Part shown: positions 36,036 through 44,113 of the stretch, piece after piece
Layout: the number at the start of each line of letters is the position of its first letter
Numbering within the stretch: the stretch's first letter is position 1
Assembly (NCBI RefSeq): GCF_000744605.1
Contig: NZ_JQMG01000001.1
Location: forward strand, 992,001 to 1,056,000
Direction: 5' to 3'
Source: Methylotenera sp. L2L1
GTDB lineage: Bacteria; Pseudomonadota; Gammaproteobacteria; Burkholderiales; Methylophilaceae
Length of the DNA stretch: 64,000 nucleotides
Translations under genes and position numbers: made by a program
The notes under the pieces: model-generated
Database searches by the model: none
Seen by the model: only the letters and a program-made list of their open reading frames with translations
Told to the model about the DNA's origin: nothing

Positions 36036-37526
36036 ATGAAAAAATCACAACCGCAATTTTTTAATGAAATGCAACTGGACCTCGCTGCAAGTAGCGCAGA
36101 TGGCGTTCGTGAGATTTATAAGGCTTATCATCAGTGGCTTAAAAATGTGCCACATCATCAGTTGAATAGTAAGCGCATGGAAGCTGAGTTGTTATTTCGC
36201 CGTGTGGGGATTACCTTCAATGTTTATGGTGAAAATGACGGCGCTGAGCGTTTGATTCCATTTGATGTGTTGCCGCGGATTTTGTCAGCAAAAGAGTGGC
36301 GTCATTTATCCGCTGGCTCTATTCAGCGGGTGCGAGCGCTGAATATGTTCTTGCACGACATCTATCATGATCAGGATATTATCAAGGCGGGCATTATGCC
36401 GCCGACCATTTTAGCGAATAGCCAATATCGCCCAGAAATGTTTGGTGTGGATGTGCCTAATCAAATTTATGCTCATATTGCGGGGGTTGATTTGGTGCGT
36501 ACCAGTGAATCGCAGTTTTATGTGTTGGAAGACAATTTACGTACACCGTCGGGCGTGTCTTATATGTTAGAAGACCGCAAAATGATGATGCGCTTGTTTC
36601 CTGAGTTATTCCGTCAGTATCCTATAGCCCCCGTTGAGCACTATCCGCAAGTGTTGCTTAATAACCTGCGTGCCGTTGCACAGACCAATACACAAGAGCC
36701 AACCGTGGTGGTTTTATCGCCCGGGGCATACAACAGCGCTTATTTTGAGCATGCGTTTTTAGCGCAGCAGATGGGTATTGAGCTGGTAGAAGGACAAGAC
36801 TTGTTTGTGCGTAACAATGCCGTGTATATGCGCACCACGGAGGGACCGCAACGTGTGGATGTGATTTATCGTCGCATTGATGACGATTATTTAGATCCCT
36901 TGGTGTTTAACTCAAACTCGATGCTGGGTGTGCCAGGGCTGCTTTCAGTGTATCGAAACGGCGGTGTGACACTGGCCAATGCCGTGGGTACTGGGGTTGC
37001 AGATGATAAATCGACCTATATTCATGTGCCCGCGATGATTCGATTCTATTTAGGTGAAGAGCCGCTACTTGAAAACGTGCCTACCTATGAGCTCAGCAAA
37101 GAGGATGACCTAGCTTACACCTTGGCGCACCTAGATGAGCTAGTGGTCAAAGAGGTACAAGGTTCTGGCGGTTACGGCATGTTGGTAGGTCCTGCAGCTA
37201 GCAAACAGGAGCTAGACGAGTTTCGCCTACGTATTGTTTCTAGCCCCGCCAGCTATATTGCACAGCCTACATTAGCACTCTCAACCTGCCCAACCTTGGT
37301 AGACGAGGGTATTGCGCCGCGACATGTAGACCTGCGGCCGTTTGTGCTTTCTGGAAAAACATGTACGTTGGTACCGGGTGCCTTGTGTCGTGTAGCGATG
37401 AAAGAAGGCTCTCTGGTGGTGAACTCATCGCAGGGTGGCGGCACCAAAGATACTTGGGTGCTGGAAGAGGAAGTTGAGGCGCCCAACAAGTCTAAAATCA
37501 ACCAAGCAGAGGAAATGCTATGTTAA
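36036..37526 (+). CDS. Circularly permuted ATP-grasp protein
   Basis: A 496-residue protein of the circularly permuted ATP-grasp family (formerly DUF404/DUF407). Typical segments are RIQRVRALNMFLHDIYHDQDI, YVLEDNLRTPSGVSYMLEDRK, VDVIYRRIDDDYLDPL and VVKEVQGSGGYGMLVGP, the last carrying the nucleotide-binding lysine and glycine loop. Such proteins are predicted amidoligases or peptide-bond-forming enzymes; the substrate is unknown. It overlaps the alpha-E gene by 7 bp and heads a set with alpha-E, transglutaminase and Anbu genes. AGGGAAGG before the ATG is a good ribosome binding site. Confidence 0.92.
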   Translation: MKKSQPQFFNEMQLDLAASSADGVREIYKAYHQWLKNVPHHQLNSKRMEAELLFRRVGITFNVYGENDGAERLIPFDVLPRILSAKEWRHLSAGSIQRVRALNMFLHDIYHDQDIIKAGIMPPTILANSQYRPEMFGVDVPNQIYAHIAGVDLVRTSESQFYVLEDNLRTPSGVSYMLEDRKMMMRLFPELFRQYPIAPVEHYPQVLLNNLRAVAQTNTQEPTVVVLSPGAYNSAYFEHAFLAQQMGIELVEGQDLFVRNNAVYMRTTEGPQRVDVIYRRIDDDYLDPLVFNSNSMLGVPGLLSVYRNGGVTLANAVGTGVADDKSTYIHVPAMIRFYLGEEPLLENVPTYELSKEDDLAYTLAHLDELVVKEVQGSGGYGMLVGPAASKQELDEFRLRIVSSPASYIAQPTLALSTCPTLVDEGIAPRHVDLRPFVLSGKTCTLVPGALCRVAMKEGSLVVNSSQGGGTKDTWVLEEEVEAPNKSKINQAEEMLC

Positions 37527-38476
37527 GCCGAACCGCAGATCATCTTTATTGGATGGCGCGTTACATTGAGCGCGCAGAGAACATGGCACGTGTGCTAGAT
37601 GTCACCTATAACATGTCTTTAGTGCCCAATGCGGCAGAAAGTGAAGCGGCTTTGTGGCTACCTGCGCTAGAGATTTCTGGCAATGTAGAGGCATATGAGC
37701 GTGATTATTTTAACGAAACGCAGCAAGAATATGCGGCAGCAGGGGTGATTCATTATCTTGCGATGGATATGAATAATCCATCCAGTATTTACAGCTCATT
37801 GCGTAGTGCGAGGGAAAATGCGCGCGCAGTGCGGGTGGCGATGACTTCAGAAACATGGGAGAACATCAACTCATTGTGGTTAGAGTTTGGTCAGTTCTTT
37901 GGTCAAGATCTATCGCAAAGCGGTTTGAGTGAGTTTTGTGATTGGGTGAAAGCACGTTCACATTTATTTAGAGGGGTGTGTTTTGGCACGATGCTGCGTG
38001 ATGATGCATTCAGCTTTGTGCGTTTAGGTACTTTTATTGAACGTGCTGACAACACCGCGCGTCTACTAGATGTGAAGTACCATTTATTGTTGCCAGAGCA
38101 GGAAGAGGTGGGTGGTGCGGTCGATTATTACGAATGGAGTGCAGTACTACGTTCAGTGTCTGCGTTTCAGGCGTATCAGAAAATATTCAGTGATACGATT
38201 GAGCCATGGCGGGTCGCTGAATTGTTAGTGCTCAGGCGCGATATGCCAAGGTCTTTGCATGCTTGCTTTGATGAAATAACTTCAATCTTAGAGCAGCTGT
38301 CCAGCTCGCGTGCCACCGAGTGCAGAAGGATGGCGGGTGAGCTACACGCCAAGTTACGCTTTGGTAAGATGCGAGATATCTTTCAGCATGGTCTGCATGA
38401 GTTTTTAAGTGAGTTTGTCACCGCAAACAATAAGCTGGGGGTCGAAGTGCATAAAACCTTTTTAAGCATTTCTTAA
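37520..38476 (+). CDS. Alpha-E domain protein (DUF403)
   Basis: A 318-residue all-helical protein. Two copies of the family helix are visible: MARYIERAENMARVLDV at residues 11-28 and LGTFIERADNTARLLDVKYH near residue 175. Conserved glutamate/arginine pairs lie on each. The biochemical role is unknown; it almost always accompanies the permuted ATP-grasp protein and a transglutaminase-like protease. It overlaps the ATP-grasp gene (7 bp), so equal dosage is likely. Confidence 0.92.
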   Translation: MLSRTADHLYWMARYIERAENMARVLDVTYNMSLVPNAAESEAALWLPALEISGNVEAYERDYFNETQQEYAAAGVIHYLAMDMNNPSSIYSSLRSARENARAVRVAMTSETWENINSLWLEFGQFFGQDLSQSGLSEFCDWVKARSHLFRGVCFGTMLRDDAFSFVRLGTFIERADNTARLLDVKYHLLLPEQEEVGGAVDYYEWSAVLRSVSAFQAYQKIFSDTIEPWRVAELLVLRRDMPRSLHACFDEITSILEQLSSSRATECRRMAGELHAKLRFGKMRDIFQHGLHEFLSEFVTANNKLGVEVHKTFLSIS

Positions 38477-38495
38477 CCCAATTTAGGCGCTCAAC

Positions 38496-39401
38496 ATGCT
38501 ACTTAATATCGAACATCACACGCGTTATGCATATAGTGAAGACGTGAATTACACCATACAGGAGCTACGCTTAACGCCGCAACATGGTTTTGGTCAGCAC
38601 GTCAGGCACTGGGAAATTAAGGTTAATGGTGAGTTGCAACCCTCAGAAGATGCTTACGGAAACACCACGCATACTTTGGTGGTAGATGAGCCACATACGG
38701 AAATACTGATCATAGCCATGGGGCAGGTTGAAACAGGGCTTGATGTCGTTTCGCAGCATTTAGCACTGCCTTTGCCTATCTATTTGCGCGAGACGCCCCT
38801 TACGCAAAGTAGTGAAGAGATGCTCATATTTGCCAAACAATACCAGCAAGCACATCGCCAAAATGATGCTTTAGAGGAAATGATGCATGCCTTATTGTCG
38901 CGGGTGCAATATATTAAAGGCGCGACACAAGTCACTACTTCCGCCATTGAGGCATTTGCTTTAGGCCAAGGCGTATGTCAGGATCATGCACATGTGTTTA
39001 TTGCCTGCTGTCGAGCCATAGACCTACCAGCACGTTATGTCAGCGGATATTTGTTTACAGAAGATGGTAGCTTAATGCAAACCCATGCATGGGCTGACGT
39101 GTATGTCGCAGTTGACGGATGGCAAAGTTTCGATGTGTCTAACGGATGCCGCGCGGGTGAAACTCATGTACGTTTGGCAACAGGGCTAGATTACAGAAGT
39201 GCTAGCCCTGTCAGCGGTATGCGTTCAGGTGGAGGGGTTGAAGGTATGGCGTCTAGCGTTATCGTTAATCAAGCAGGTTTAGTTGCTAGTCAGCAGCGAA
39301 AGATAAATGCCGCTCAATTGTTAACGCAGGCGCAGTTAAGCAGGGAGGCACTCTCACAGGCTGCTTTGATAAAACAATCACAACATGCGCAACAACAGTA
39401 G
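38496..39401 (+). CDS. Transglutaminase-like cysteine protease
   Basis: A 301-residue protein. The N-terminal beta domain starts MLLNIEHHTRYAYSEDVN, and the transglutaminase core has catalytic C161 (GVCQDHAHVFIACCRA), H197 (THAWADVYV) and D213 (FDVSNG). The C-terminal 60 residues are Gln/Ala-rich and helical. No signal peptide. Family members linked to ATP-grasp/alpha-E genes are predicted peptidases or amidases acting on the product of the ligase. It is 19 bp after the alpha-E gene. Confidence 0.92.
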   Translation: MLLNIEHHTRYAYSEDVNYTIQELRLTPQHGFGQHVRHWEIKVNGELQPSEDAYGNTTHTLVVDEPHTEILIIAMGQVETGLDVVSQHLALPLPIYLRETPLTQSSEEMLIFAKQYQQAHRQNDALEEMMHALLSRVQYIKGATQVTTSAIEAFALGQGVCQDHAHVFIACCRAIDLPARYVSGYLFTEDGSLMQTHAWADVYVAVDGWQSFDVSNGCRAGETHVRLATGLDYRSASPVSGMRSGGGVEGMASSVIVNQAGLVASQQRKINAAQLLTQAQLSREALSQAALIKQSQHAQQQ

Positions 39402-39413
39402 TTTTTAGCTATA

Positions 39414-39483
39414 GTACTTAAATCAACGTACTTGAAATATAGCACTTAAAATATAGCACTTAAACCAAAGTGCTTAAACCAAA
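39414..39483. repeat. Five tandem 14-bp repeats upstream of the dioxygenase-like gene
   Basis: Five successive 14-base units beginning GTACTTAAA, GTACTTGAA, GCACTTAAA, GCACTTAAA and GTGCTTAAA fill 39414-39483, and a sixth begins GTG. Unit tails are TCAAC, ATATA, ATATA, CCAAA, CCAAA. They end 26 bp before the next start codon. Confidence 0.8.
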
Positions 39484-39509
39484 GTGACAAATGAAAGAAC
39501 AGCCAACTG

Positions 39510-40718
39510 ATGAAGAGCCCTGTGAAATCGCTAGCCTTTGAACGCCACGGTGACAAAGAGAACTCCACGTTTTTTGAAGAAAATCTGATTCGCTTGCTAG
39601 AAGAGCGCGATGCCTTAGGGTTAACCGCCATGATTCATGAAATCGATGCGCTCATGATTTCAGTCGACCCTGGCCATGCCGTTCAGTATATCGCTGAGTT
39701 GGCGCTAATGACGCCCTATCATTATTTGGTGACGCTAGAAAGCGAACAGCATTTAACGCATGTGTTGCGTATTGATTTAAATTCACCAGATATATTACTG
39801 CGCGAGGTAAAAGACCCTAGTATTCGCGATATTTTTAGAAGCTTGAATGAGGTTTACCCGATCGGTGCTAAAAGGCCGAATAGCCGTTATATGGGTGAAA
39901 TCCTGCGGGTGACTGATTTACATGGCGTGGTTGATTTACAACAAGCGCGTGATTTCAGGTTCTTTAATCAAGATGACGTACGCAAGTTAGAGCTCCCGGG
40001 CAACCTTGCGGTGAGCAAGCCTTCACCCTATACCCATAATATTGTGGCCTATTTAGAAAGAGCACCTAATGAAACGCGCGTGTATGCATTAGGGTTAAGT
40101 GTCATTTCATCCGAGGCGCAGGCTGCCTATGAAAATGCCAAAACTTTGCAGCACAAACTGGGCATCAGCGACTTATTGCTGCCGCTGGATCATCTGGCAA
40201 CGCGCGTCTATAGCCAGAATCGCGAGGTCGCCATTTTAGAATATCTGTCATGGTCAAGTTATTACTTCTGGGGTGCTTATAACATCAAAGACCAAAACTC
40301 ATCGACCAACGTGACGAAAAGTACGCATGCCATACCTGAGTCTAAAAGCCCTGCAAAAGTGTTTACTGCTAACAATACCCCCTATTTTATTAATCATTTA
40401 GAGCACTTGCCATCCCCTACGGAAACTTTCGTGCGGAACTACGGCCCACGCTTGCACCATATGGCGATTGCAGTGAAAGATGGTGAGCGTAATGGAAAAG
40501 AGCATATCGATCTTGTCGTCAATGCGATTTCACAAAACGGTAAAGGCTTTTTGTTAGATGTGATTGGCTCCAAAGAGCAGGGGCTAAAGCAGATATTCTC
40601 GAATGCTTCCGAGCATTCTTCACTGATTATCGAATACGTGCAGCGTTATGACAGGTTTGATGGATTTTTTACTAAAGAGAACGTAGCCAAGCTTACTGAA
40701 GCGGCTGGTTTTATGTAG
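39510..40718 (+). CDS. VOC/HPPD-like putative metal-dependent dioxygenase
   Basis: A 402-residue soluble protein. The second half resembles the catalytic part of 4-hydroxyphenylpyruvate dioxygenase: LPLDHLATRVYS (H228), PRLHHMAIAVKD (H316/H317), then LIIEYVQRYDRFDGFFTKENVAKL (E375), which parallels the FFEIIQR...GFG..N motif. H228, H317 and E375 would be the iron-binding triad of the vicinal-oxygen-chelate fold. The first 150 residues are less typical. It lies directly after the ATP-grasp/alpha-E/transglutaminase genes on the same strand. The ribosome binding site is weak. Substrate unknown; assignment by motif pattern only. Confidence 0.6.
   Translation: MKSPVKSLAFERHGDKENSTFFEENLIRLLEERDALGLTAMIHEIDALMISVDPGHAVQYIAELALMTPYHYLVTLESEQHLTHVLRIDLNSPDILLREVKDPSIRDIFRSLNEVYPIGAKRPNSRYMGEILRVTDLHGVVDLQQARDFRFFNQDDVRKLELPGNLAVSKPSPYTHNIVAYLERAPNETRVYALGLSVISSEAQAAYENAKTLQHKLGISDLLLPLDHLATRVYSQNREVAILEYLSWSSYYFWGAYNIKDQNSSTNVTKSTHAIPESKSPAKVFTANNTPYFINHLEHLPSPTETFVRNYGPRLHHMAIAVKDGERNGKEHIDLVVNAISQNGKGFLLDVIGSKEQGLKQIFSNASEHSSLIIEYVQRYDRFDGFFTKENVAKLTEAAGFM
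40693..40718 (+). repeat. 26-bp direct repeat, left copy (3' end of the dioxygenase-like gene)
   Basis: These are the last 26 bases of the preceding gene including its stop codon, starting TTACTGAAGCGGCT. They recur at 42208-42233 with two mismatches. Confidence 0.85.
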
Positions 40719-40912
40719 GTAATCGGTTTTTCTGTGTCGATAAATGCATAGTTAATGGCGGTTGAGCAACTCTAGATTATTGTTGTGAGCATGATGATTA
40801 GTGTGTTCGCTTAATTGATATTATTCATGCGGTGTACTGTAAACGAGTGTGCCTTACGCGGACTAACATACATCTCTTTTAATTTGTTATCAAATGGATT
40901 TTGACAGCCAAT

Positions 40913-41758
40913 CTATTGCTTTCGGTTGACTGCTAGTAGCCCTGCAGTAAAGAAACTAATCAAAATCACACTCATCGAATGCCATGCTATTTCCGGAGCT
41001 ATTGCATATAGCTCTCGACCTTTGATAAATGCTATTAAGTATTGCAAGCACAGCACTAGAAGAAAGAATGAAAAAATATACAGTGCTCCCATATACACGT
41101 GCCAGCGTGACCACACTTTCAATAATCTGCTGCTGATAAACACAATAATCATTACTAATGATGCATTGAGTAGCAAGCTAGGTATTGAGACTGCCAGTAA
41201 CCACCAACTTTCTGCTATATTCCATGAGTTAAGTATGCCAAATATGGCCATATTCAATCGTTCGGTTTGAGCATTTGAAATCATTAATCTCATCAGTATG
41301 CTTCCTAAAATTGGAGCCGCCATTGCACAACTTGCAATGCCTGAAACCAAAAGACATCCCGTAAATTTATTGCGTTGCAAACTCACTTTTTCATCAAAAA
41401 AATGTTTGGCTAAATAGGCTGTAGCGTAATAAGTCAACGTGAAAATATATAAAACCGTAGATACATTGATTATCAAAAATAAATTGTCCAAGCTACAACA
41501 GCCACCCACTGACATTGCCAATAGCGTAAAGATGGTTATCAATAAACTGTAGGTGGCAATAAAGAAAAAGCAATATTGCACCCAAGTCTTTCTAAACCAA
41601 GCTCCGATAATGGCGAATGACAAAAGGCAAATGATCATTACAGTCGAAAAATACTGCATTGCCGTTTGCTCTTTTAAAAATCCTTTTGTGGCATAGGCAA
41701 TTAATGCTAATGAAATTGCAATAATGATGAGTGATTGGTGTTTTTGATTCTGAATCAT
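40913..41758 (-). CDS. Uncharacterised membrane protein with about eight helices
   Basis: A 281-residue protein with roughly eight hydrophobic segments, for example SLIIIAISLALIAYATKGF near the N terminus and WHSMSVILISFFTAGLLAV near the C terminus. There are cysteines in a GGCCSL loop, but no transporter signature I recognise. The longer frame to 41794 would overlap the upstream gene; ATG 41758, four bases after that gene's stop, is preferred. Coupled to the 124-residue membrane protein, it may form a complex with it (inference). Composition is AT-rich compared with nearby genes. Confidence 0.7.
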   Translation of the reverse strand: MIQNQKHQSLIIIAISLALIAYATKGFLKEQTAMQYFSTVMIICLLSFAIIGAWFRKTWVQYCFFFIATYSLLITIFTLLAMSVGGCCSLDNLFLIINVSTVLYIFTLTYYATAYLAKHFFDEKVSLQRNKFTGCLLVSGIASCAMAAPILGSILMRLMISNAQTERLNMAIFGILNSWNIAESWWLLAVSIPSLLLNASLVMIIVFISSRLLKVWSRWHVYMGALYIFSFFLLVLCLQYLIAFIKGRELYAIAPEIAWHSMSVILISFFTAGLLAVNRKQ

Positions 41759-41762
41759 GTTT

Positions 41763-42137
41763 TCATCCCAAAACGCTGGACACGCCAAACGCAATTAAAA
41801 ATAAACACAGCCATGCGGCAATTGTTTTACGTATGTCTTTCTCATATCCAATATTTGTATAAAATAGATGCCCATAAAGCACCGTAAATCTAGATATGCC
41901 CAGTGCGAATCCTGTAATAACTGGTATCACAACAATTATTAGCAATATTAAATCTATCGGAACTTGATCAAACAGCCGATTGCGCCGAATTATGCGAATC
42001 CCAGCCCCTGATAATAAGGCTATGATTATAAAAACTGGGAAACCAAAAGCAATCGGTGCAAGAATTGCGGTAAGCAACCTGTCAATAAAGCTAGGATAAT
42101 CCTCAGCACTTTTTTCAACGTTATCAAATAATTTCAT
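41763..42137 (-). CDS. Uncharacterised small membrane protein with three helices
   Basis: A 124-residue protein: a polar N terminus (MKLFDNVEKSAEDYPSF) and three hydrophobic segments (ILAPIAFGFPVFIIIALL, VPIDLILLIIVVIPVITGFALG, TIAAWLCLFLIAFGVSSVL) with a basic loop RIIRRNRLF between the first two. The open frame reaches 42257, but the extra N terminus would run through the 26-bp repeat. ATG 42137 has a GGG-containing binding site 11 bases upstream and starts a normal membrane protein. No family recognised. Confidence 0.65.
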   Translation of the reverse strand: MKLFDNVEKSAEDYPSFIDRLLTAILAPIAFGFPVFIIIALLSGAGIRIIRRNRLFDQVPIDLILLIIVVIPVITGFALGISRFTVLYGHLFYTNIGYEKDIRKTIAAWLCLFLIAFGVSSVLG

Positions 42138-42207
42138 ATTGCTTTTACCCTTTATTTGCGACAGCGCCTTGTAAAGCGCACTCCTATACAGTTCACCTTG
42201 CGAGGGT

Positions 42208-42233
42208 TTACTGAAGCGGCTAGTTTTATGTAA
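42208..42233 (+). repeat. 26-bp direct repeat, right copy
   Basis: It matches 40693-40718 at 24 of 26 positions (TTACTGAAGCGGCTAGTTTT... here). It lies in non-coding DNA 139 bp before the Anbu gene, so the copy inside the dioxygenase-like gene is the probable source. Confidence 0.85.
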
Positions 42234-42372
42234 GCATTCTTTATTGTTACGATACAAATTGTATTTTATACATGCTTAATAATGTTTAGGCATGTATTTC
42301 TTCGTTACAGTTTTTTGGCGAGTGTAGACGCAAAATGGTATGATTGTCGTTCTTCCAAATTAAACAAAAAAT

Positions 42373-43107
42373 ATGACTTATTGTGTCGGTTTATTGCTGA
42401 AACAAGGATTAGTGTTGGCTTCTGATACGCGAACTAATGCAGGCGTGGATCAAGTGGCTTCTACGCCTAAGATGCATATTTTTGAGCTTAAAAACGAGCG
42501 CGTGATTGTATTGCTAACGGCGGGTAATCTGGCAATTACCCAGTCTGTGGTGAATGCGCTGAGGGCGCGAATCGAGAAAAATGAAGCTGCTAGTAAGCAC
42601 TTACATAATGTCGATAGTTTGTTTGATGCGGCAGGGTTGGTGGGTGCTGAATTGAGGACAGCTTTTGAGCGCGATGGTGAGCACTTTAAAAATCATAATA
42701 TTGAGTTTAATGCCAGCATTTTAGTTGGCGGCCAAATTAAAGGCGAAAAGCCACGGTTGTTCAATGTGTACGCTGCGGGTAACTTTATTGAGTCCACACA
42801 AGAAACGCCATATTTTCAGATTGGTGAAACTAAGTACGGTAAACCGATTATCGATCGTGTAGTAGAGCAAAACAGCGACATCATGGATACGGTTAAATGT
42901 GTGCTGATTTCTTTTGATTCCACGATTCGCAGTAATGTGTCTGTGGCAGCGCCAATTGATTTGCTGATTTACCGGGTGGATAGCTTACATGCGGATTGCC
43001 AGCAGCGCATTACAGAAACCGACCCATATTACGTACAAATTCGCCAAGGCTGGTCTGATGGATTGCGTGCAGTATTTAGCGCATTACCAAGCCCAGATTG
43101 GTGTTAA
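42373..43107 (+). CDS. Anbu-type proteasome homologue (predicted NTN-hydrolase protease)
   Basis: A 244-residue protein of the Anbu (ancestral beta subunit, bacterial proteasome homologue) family. It starts MTYCVGLLLKQGLVLASDTRT: removal of Met1 exposes T2 as nucleophile, with D18 and K33 (TPKMHIFE) completing the proteasome triad. The TAGNLAITQSVVNALR region matches the beta-subunit fold. Known Anbu proteins form open-ring or helical assemblies and have no proven substrate. The family typically travels with the ATP-grasp, alpha-E and transglutaminase genes, here located 3 kb upstream. Confidence 0.92.
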   Translation: MTYCVGLLLKQGLVLASDTRTNAGVDQVASTPKMHIFELKNERVIVLLTAGNLAITQSVVNALRARIEKNEAASKHLHNVDSLFDAAGLVGAELRTAFERDGEHFKNHNIEFNASILVGGQIKGEKPRLFNVYAAGNFIESTQETPYFQIGETKYGKPIIDRVVEQNSDIMDTVKCVLISFDSTIRSNVSVAAPIDLLIYRVDSLHADCQQRITETDPYYVQIRQGWSDGLRAVFSALPSPDWC

Positions 43108-43123
43108 TCTAGCTTGCTAGATT
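43106..43123 (+). terminator. Weak terminator-like hairpin after the Anbu gene
   Basis: AATCTAGC-TT-GCTAGATT overlaps the last bases of the stop codon and is followed by ATTTTAA. The stem is AT-rich. Confidence 0.45.
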
Positions 43124-43164
43124 ATTTTAATAATCAGAACATACGCTAAGAGAGCTTTAACCGA

Positions 43165-43776
43165 ATGACTCCAGGTAATCTTTATATCATCACCGCGGCA
43201 TCAGGCGCAGGTAAAACTAGCCTGATTAAGGCATTGCTGGCCGAAGATGCGCATTTGAAACTATCCATTTCGCACACAACGCGCAAACCGCGCCCGGGCG
43301 AGCAAGATGGCGTAGATTATCACTTTGTAGATGATGCTGCGTTTTTGCAGATGTTAAGCGAAGCAAAGTTCTTAGAAAGCGCAGAAGTACACGGCGCGCG
43401 TTACGGTACCTCGCAGTCTGCGGTGGATGCGCCATTGCAGGCAGGCCATGATGTGATTTTGGAGATTGATTGGCAGGGCGCTGCACAAGTTCGCCGTTTA
43501 TTTCCAGATGCTATCAGTATATTTGTGCTGCCGCCTTCCATCGAGACGCTGGAGCAGCGCTTGAATAGCCGAGGTCAAGACAGTCAAGAGACGATCTCTA
43601 AACGCGTTGCGGCTGCACGTGCTGAAATGCGCCATGTGAGCGAGTTCGATTATGTTACAATTAACAACTATTTTGACGTAGCGTTGCAGGACATTCGCGC
43701 TATTATCCGCGCACAGCGCTTAGTAGCCACTGCACAATTGCAACGTTATGCCAGTTTAATTCAAGCGCTCACTTAA
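43165..43776 (+). CDS. gmk: Guanylate kinase
   Basis: A 203-residue enzyme phosphorylating GMP to GDP. P-loop GAGKTS at 14-19 (TAASGAGKTSLIKALL), the GMP-binding region SHTTRKPRPGEQDGVDYHFV, and ILEIDWQGAAQVRRLFPDA are all typical. It begins the block gmk-rpoZ-spoT-ridA-recG. Guanine nucleotide supply links it to the (p)ppGpp enzyme downstream. Confidence 0.97.
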   Translation: MTPGNLYIITAASGAGKTSLIKALLAEDAHLKLSISHTTRKPRPGEQDGVDYHFVDDAAFLQMLSEAKFLESAEVHGARYGTSQSAVDAPLQAGHDVILEIDWQGAAQVRRLFPDAISIFVLPPSIETLEQRLNSRGQDSQETISKRVAAARAEMRHVSEFDYVTINNYFDVALQDIRAIIRAQRLVATAQLQRYASLIQALT

Positions 43777-43849
43777 ATTGCGTTTGCCTAGTCTGTTAGT
43801 TGTTTAGTCTTTTAGTAATTAATTTTGTTTATCATTAGGAAATATCATC

Positions 43850-44062
43850 ATGGCACGTATCACGGTAGATGACTGTTTAGAAAAAATCCCAAATCGCTTC
43901 CAATTAACTTTAGTGGCTGCTTATCGTGCCCGTCAATTGCACAATGGTGCAGAGCCGCAAGTTAACGTGCAAAACACACGCGACAAAACAACCGTAATCG
44001 CGTTACGTGAAATTGCAGCAGGCAAAATTGGTGTGGAAATTTTAGCGCGCGGACATGCTTAA
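43850..44062 (+). CDS. rpoZ: RNA polymerase omega subunit
   Basis: A 70-residue subunit. It starts [20 protein letters not shown] with AAYRARQL and ends in the [15 protein letters not shown] motif. It is shorter than the 91 residues of E. coli, as usual in betaproteobacteria. It helps assemble beta' and forms part of a ppGpp site in proteobacterial RNA polymerase. It is followed by the (p)ppGpp synthase/hydrolase gene, a classic pairing. Confidence 0.96.
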   Translation: MARITVDDCLEKIPNRFQLTLVAAYRARQLHNGAEPQVNVQNTRDKTTVIALREIAAGKIGVEILARGHA

Positions 44063-44113
44063 TCTGCTTGGCCTTGGCATTTATTAATTTTTCATACAAG
44101 TAGTGAAACTGAC

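Larger units (their letters stand above)
40719..42233. other. Probable inserted segment bounded by the 26-bp repeat
   Basis: About 1.5 kb between the gene end and its partial duplicate carries only two - strand membrane-protein genes, opposite to all neighbours, and is visibly AT-richer. No integrase or transposase is present. It may be an insertion into an originally continuous gene set. The region 40719-40912 shows no feature. Confidence 0.5.

Noticed and set aside
39406-39414. TAGCTATAG as the remnant of a third palindromic element
   Set aside because: Only nine bases match and no partner arm or ATCTCAC/GTCAT words are nearby.
39414-39483. Tandem 14-bp repeats considered as a CRISPR array
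   Set aside because: There are no unique spacers between units, the units are too short and no cas gene is present.
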